NCBI RefSeq assembly: GCF_937920075.1
Contig: NZ_CALETI010000077.1
Span: 1 to 26,450 of the forward strand
Direction: 5' to 3'
DNA length: 26,450 nt
Source: an uncultured Agitococcus sp.
GTDB lineage: Bacteria; Pseudomonadota; Gammaproteobacteria; Pseudomonadales; Moraxellaceae
Of the stretch, positions 23,389 through 26,450 are shown one piece after another. The notes under the pieces were generated by a model. It was not told the origin of the DNA, made no database searches, and saw nothing but the letters and a program-made list of their open reading frames with translations. Within the stretch, counting starts at the first letter, position 1; each line of letters starts with the position of its first letter. The translations under genes and the position numbers were made by a program.

Positions 23389-25052
23389 GAAACACTCCTT
23401 TCTGCTTGACGAACCAAATCTAATAAGCCACATGTAGAAGCATCAAAGCCCGCAATACCTTCTCCATTGGCAAGAGCATTAGTCATTTTATCAGCGATTT
23501 TTTTACCTAACTCAACCCCCCATTGATCAAAGGGATTAATATCCCAAATAACTGACATAACAAATACTTTATGTTCATAAAGCGCAACCAATCCCCCCAA
23601 AGTAAATGGACTGAGCTCATCAAGTAATAACGTGGTAGATGGCTGATTGCCTTGATAGCGTTTAAAATTAGGCGTATTTTCATCACTATCCGTGCTTGCA
23701 TCACCTAGCATTAAAACTCTTGATTGAGCTAAGCAGTTAGCTAAAGCCAATTGATGTTGAACTTGTAAAGATTTTTCTGCTTCCTTTGAATAAATAGTCC
23801 CCGTATATCGCTTAATTGGTGCAATAAAGTCACATGAAACTGGCTGTGTACCTTGATGCAATAATTGATAAAAAGCATGTTGGGCATTTGGCCCGACTTC
23901 TCCCCATAGCACAGGACATGTAGAATAATTTAACCTGTTTCCTTGTTTATCTACTGACTTACCATTACTTTCCATTTCTAACTGAGATAAATAAGACGGA
24001 AAAAACTTTAATCGGCCATCATAAGGCAATACCGAATGCGCACGAATATCTAAAAACGTTGCATTCCATACACCAATTAATCCTAATAATACAGGCAAAT
24101 TTTCAGCTAAAGGCTTTTGACTAAATTCATTATCTATAAAGTGTGCACCTGCTAACATTGCCTCAAAATTAGCCATACCAATTTTTAGTGCAATTGGTAA
24201 ACCAATACCTGACCACAAAGAAAAACGACCGCCAACCCACTCCCAAAATAATACTTGGTTATTTTCAGGAATTCCCCATGCTGCCATTTTTTGAGGCTGA
24301 GTAGAAACACCAATAAAATGATGAGCCAGTATTAGTGATTTATCTCCAACCGATTTTAACATCCATTGCATGGCTGTATGAGCATTCGATAAGGTATCAA
24401 TGGTAGTAAATGATTTAGATGAAACAATAAACAATGTTGTTTCTGGTTTTAATGTACCCAGCAAATCAGATACTTGAGTCCCATCAATAGAACTCACAAA
24501 ATGAATTTTCAGCTGACTTGCTTCTGTAGGCACAAACTCATTGAGTGCTTGACATGCCATAAATGGCCCAAGATCAGAGCCACCAACACCGATATTAACA
24601 ACATCCGTGATCGCTCTGCCAGAAAAACCACGCCATTGCCGAGAATGTACTCGTTCGACAATTTGTCGTATTCTTGCTAAACTTTGATGAACCTCTGGAA
24701 CAACATCTTCACCATTAATAATTAATTTCGCATCAACAGGCAAACGCAATGCTGAATGTAAAGCAGGTCGTCCCTCTGTATTATTAACAATATCTCCACC
24801 AATTAGGCTTTTAATAGCATTGGGTAATTCTACGGCTTCAGCTAGGCTAATTAGCTTTTTAAGGGCATCAACATCTAATTTTTGTTTTGAAATATCTAAA
24901 AAAAAAGGCCCTACTTTTACGGTCAAAGCACGATGCCTTTCTTGATCATTCGCCAAATCTCGTAAGTGTAAATGCCCCATATCTTTTGCCTTACACTGTA
25001 AATTCAGCCATTCTGGTAATTCAGAGCGCGGCATCTTTTGATTATTTTTCAT
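23385..25052 (-). CDS. pgi: Glucose-6-phosphate isomerase
   Basis: Pgi interconverts glucose-6-phosphate and fructose-6-phosphate in the cytoplasm, here probably feeding precursor sugars to the polysaccharide genes as well as central metabolism. The 555-residue length is normal. Signatures seen are NIGVGGSDLG (153-162), SKSFTT phosphate-binding (212-217), VGGRFSLWSGIGLP (273-286), catalytic E385 and H392 in GEVGPNAQHAF, and the C-terminal GVELGKKIAD with the active-site Lys at 517 or 518. AAGGA lies before the ATG, 16 bases after the galU stop. Its TGA overlaps the start of the ugd-like gene by four bases. Confidence 0.97.
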   Translation of the reverse strand: MKNNQKMPRSELPEWLNLQCKAKDMGHLHLRDLANDQERHRALTVKVGPFFLDISKQKLDVDALKKLISLAEAVELPNAIKSLIGGDIVNNTEGRPALHSALRLPVDAKLIINGEDVVPEVHQSLARIRQIVERVHSRQWRGFSGRAITDVVNIGVGGSDLGPFMACQALNEFVPTEASQLKIHFVSSIDGTQVSDLLGTLKPETTLFIVSSKSFTTIDTLSNAHTAMQWMLKSVGDKSLILAHHFIGVSTQPQKMAAWGIPENNQVLFWEWVGGRFSLWSGIGLPIALKIGMANFEAMLAGAHFIDNEFSQKPLAENLPVLLGLIGVWNATFLDIRAHSVLPYDGRLKFFPSYLSQLEMESNGKSVDKQGNRLNYSTCPVLWGEVGPNAQHAFYQLLHQGTQPVSCDFIAPIKRYTGTIYSKEAEKSLQVQHQLALANCLAQSRVLMLGDASTDSDENTPNFKRYQGNQPSTTLLLDELSPFTLGGLVALYEHKVFVMSVIWDINPFDQWGVELGKKIADKMTNALANGEGIAGFDASTCGLLDLVRQAERSVS

Positions 25053-25068
25053 AACGAGTGTCCTTACA

Positions 25069-25932
25069 TCAGATAACCGAACTCAACCACTTAGCAAACG
25101 CTACGCCCACCTCTTGATCTCTCAAACCTAAAGCTGTATTGGCTTGTAAATAGCCTAATTTACTACCACAATCATAACGAATACCCTTAAAACGATGAGG
25201 GCGAAATACCTGTGTTGATAATAAACTAGCAATACCATCTGTTAGTTGGATTTCTCCACCAGCACCTGCTTTAACTTCTCGTAATGCAGCAAATGTTTCC
25301 GCAGGCAACACATAACGACCAACAACAGCCAATGTACTTGGTGCAACCTCTGGTTTTGGTTTTTCTACCATGGCTGTAATACGACCATCAGCATTTAAGG
25401 ATACCACGCCATATTTATCCGTTTTTTCTCGTGGTACTTCTTCAACAGCTAAAGAAAATGCTGATTGTTGATTATAAAGAGCAACCATATCAGCTAAGCA
25501 ACTGCCTTGGGGATCATCAATAAAATCATCAGGTAACATTACTGCAAATGGTTGGTCACCAACAACAGGCGCAGCGCATAACACAGCATGTCCCAAACCT
25601 AATGCTTTAGGTTGGCGTACTACCGCTAGGGTCATACCATTAGGTAACGTTGTGCGTACGGCCTCTAACATTGATTGTTTGTTTCGTGCTTCTAAAGTCG
25701 CTTCTAGCTCAAAATTTACGTCAAAATGATCTTCAATTGCTCTTTTACTAGCACTTGTGACCAACACAACTTGGGTAATACCTGCTTTAGCTGCCTCTTC
25801 TACAGCTAATTGAATTAATGGTTTATCTAGAACAGGCAACATCTCTTTAGGTATTGCTTTGGTTGCAGGCAAAAAACGCGTTCCCAATCCAGCAACAGGT
25901 AAAACAACGGACAAAATAGGCTGTTGCGACAT
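25069..25932 (-). CDS. galU: UTP-glucose-1-phosphate uridylyltransferase
   Basis: GalU makes UDP-glucose from UTP and glucose-1-phosphate, the donor for lipopolysaccharide, capsule and other glycans. The 287-residue protein has the nucleotidyltransferase signature GLGTRFLPATKAIPKEMLP starting at residue 15, then VEEAAKAGI, LGHAVLCAAP, MLPDDFIDD, EKPKPE and GEIQLTDGI, all typical. It is the first gene of the minus-strand galU-pgi-ugd-like-pgm operon, with AAGGAGAG before the ATG. Divergent from it starts a sugar transferase. The ugd-like gene downstream would normally use its product. Confidence 0.97.
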   Translation of the reverse strand: MSQQPILSVVLPVAGLGTRFLPATKAIPKEMLPVLDKPLIQLAVEEAAKAGITQVVLVTSASKRAIEDHFDVNFELEATLEARNKQSMLEAVRTTLPNGMTLAVVRQPKALGLGHAVLCAAPVVGDQPFAVMLPDDFIDDPQGSCLADMVALYNQQSAFSLAVEEVPREKTDKYGVVSLNADGRITAMVEKPKPEVAPSTLAVVGRYVLPAETFAALREVKAGAGGEIQLTDGIASLLSTQVFRPHRFKGIRYDCGSKLGYLQANTALGLRDQEVGVAFAKWLSSVI

Positions 25933-26019
25933 AAAACTCTCCTTTCAAGCAATGAAACAAATTTAATTTTAAATAATATCTACATTAGTCCGTATATCGC
26001 AAAGGCAATAATTGGCATA

Positions 26020-26028
26020 CTTATAGCA
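26020..26028 (-). promoter_or_regulatory. Candidate extended -10 promoter for galU-pgi-ugd-pgm
   Basis: On the minus strand, TGCTATAAG (26028-26020) is an extended -10 element (TGn plus TATAAG) with a poor -35. It would give a galU leader of roughly 80 nt. Confidence 0.35.
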
Positions 26029-26046
26029 CGTTCAGCATTTATACGA

Positions 26047-26075
26047 AAAATTTATTACAATTTGCAATAAATTTT
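26047..26075. promoter_or_regulatory. 29-bp dyad between the divergent polysaccharide promoters
   Basis: AAAATTTATTACAA (26047-26060), one central T, then TTGCAATAAATTTT (26062-26075): 13 of 14 positions are complementary. It overlaps the -35 of the sugar-transferase promoter and lies just upstream of the galU -10, where an operator for both directions would be expected. Confidence 0.45.
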
Positions 26076-26101
26076 CATCACATTTGTTTTTCCGCTATAA
26101 T
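26072..26101 (+). promoter_or_regulatory. Candidate sigma70 promoter for the sugar transferase
   Basis: TTTTCA (26072-26077), an 18-base spacer and a perfect TATAAT (26096-26101). The predicted leader is about 107 nt. It contains a 12-bp palindrome, GTATAATTATAC, at 26168-26179. No JUMPstart/ops element was seen. Confidence 0.5.
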
Positions 26102-26214
26102 GTTTGTCGCATATTATCCATACTAATTTCATTCCTTGTAGGACAATTTTACCAACAAATAGATATAGTATAATTATACACGCTATATTAAAGGATATGC
26201 CTAAGGAGAAATCT

Positions 26215-26450
26215 ATGCCTATGAATCAAAACATACTCAGTCCACATCACAAAGTTTTAGATTTCTTTAATCGTACAAGTGACATCTTCTTTCTTGGTAT
26301 TAGCCTACTTATTGCTATAGAGTTTAATGATAAGGATTGGACTCAAACAGCTACGGTTCTTTTTTTATTTTCGATTATTTACTCTCAACTTAGCGCATCA
26401 TTAACAGGAATGTACGAGTCGCAACGTAGTTTAGGTATAACAAAAGTATT
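26215..26450 (+). CDS. Initiating sugar transferase, N-terminal part (WcaJ-like, partial)
   Basis: The open frame runs from 26215 off the window, giving 78 codons. The product begins MPMNQNILSPHHKVLDFFNR, followed by two hydrophobic segments (DIFFLGISLLIAIEF and TATVLFLFSIIYSQL), then GMYESQRSLGI. Two helices followed by a G-x-Y-x-S-x-R turn resemble the start of polyprenyl glycosylphosphotransferases (WcaJ/undecaprenyl-phosphate glucose phosphotransferase). These load the first sugar phosphate onto the lipid carrier. AGGAG six bases before the ATG supports this start; an in-frame ATG at 26197 has its ribosome site too close. The catalytic domain lies outside the window, so the call rests on the N-terminus and on the galU context. 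Confidence 0.6.
   Translation, partial: MPMNQNILSPHHKVLDFFNRTSDIFFLGISLLIAIEFNDKDWTQTATVLFLFSIIYSQLSASLTGMYESQRSLGITKV

Noticed and set aside
26102..26214. JUMPstart/ops element in the polysaccharide leader
   Set aside because: No GGCGGTAG or JUMPstart-like block is present; only AT-rich palindromes are seen.

Overview
The window reads as a chromosomal core segment of a gammaproteobacterium of the Pseudomonadales, most like Moraxellaceae. The reasons are AT-leaning codon use (TTA, AAA, CAA, GAA preferred), the long GTG-started glyceraldehyde-3-phosphate dehydrogenase typical of Pseudomonas/Acinetobacter, the Na+-NQR operon, and a galU-pgi-ugd-pgm block like the conserved flank of Acinetobacter capsule loci. 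Species cannot be read from the sequence. I see no rRNA, tRNA, CRISPR array, complete insertion sequence or phage gene.

Layout. 1-1243: tail of an unidentified gene, then dapE (lysine/peptidoglycan). 1526-4214 (minus): a methyltransferase, a small four-helix membrane protein and a two-RCK potassium channel, tightly coupled. 4329-6892 (minus): TetR regulator, ung and a 3-hydroxyisobutyryl-CoA hydrolase-like gene. 7125-8170 (plus): small exported protein and a glycerophosphodiester phosphodiesterase. 8199-15829 (minus): the sodium-pumping NADH:quinone oxidoreductase nqrABCDEF, then a terminator, then the maturation genes apbE (FMN transferase) and nqrM, with a guanidinium exporter gene (sugE/gdx) joined on. 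16189-19025 (minus): lysophospholipid-type acyltransferase, DUF1244 protein and gap. 19273-20634 (plus): ABC1/UbiB-family kinase. 20692-25932 (minus): galU, pgi, a ugd-like gene and pgm/manB, which supply sugar nucleotides for surface polysaccharide. A divergent initiating sugar transferase begins at 26215 and runs off the window.

How the parts work together. ApbE attaches FMN to the Thr residues of the flavinylation motifs seen in NqrB and NqrC, and NqrM is needed for assembly of the metal centre, so 8519-15829 is a complete Na+-NQR production set. GalU, Pgi and the phosphohexomutase interconvert hexose phosphates and make UDP-glucose for the polysaccharide locus to the right.

Most notable: (1) the ugd-like protein has lost the catalytic Cys (now Ser255), the Gly-rich NAD loop and the GTPP loop, but keeps the Lys, Asn and Asp of the active site, so it looks like a pseudoenzyme or a new activity; (2) a 133-bp MITE-like element with perfect 16-bp inverted ends lies directly upstream of gap; (3) a 44-codon Cys-containing ORF in the nqrA leader overlaps the nqrA start; (4) a 29-bp dyad lies between the divergent galU and sugar-transferase promoters; (5) several compact palindromes of dispersed-repeat type sit at gene ends.
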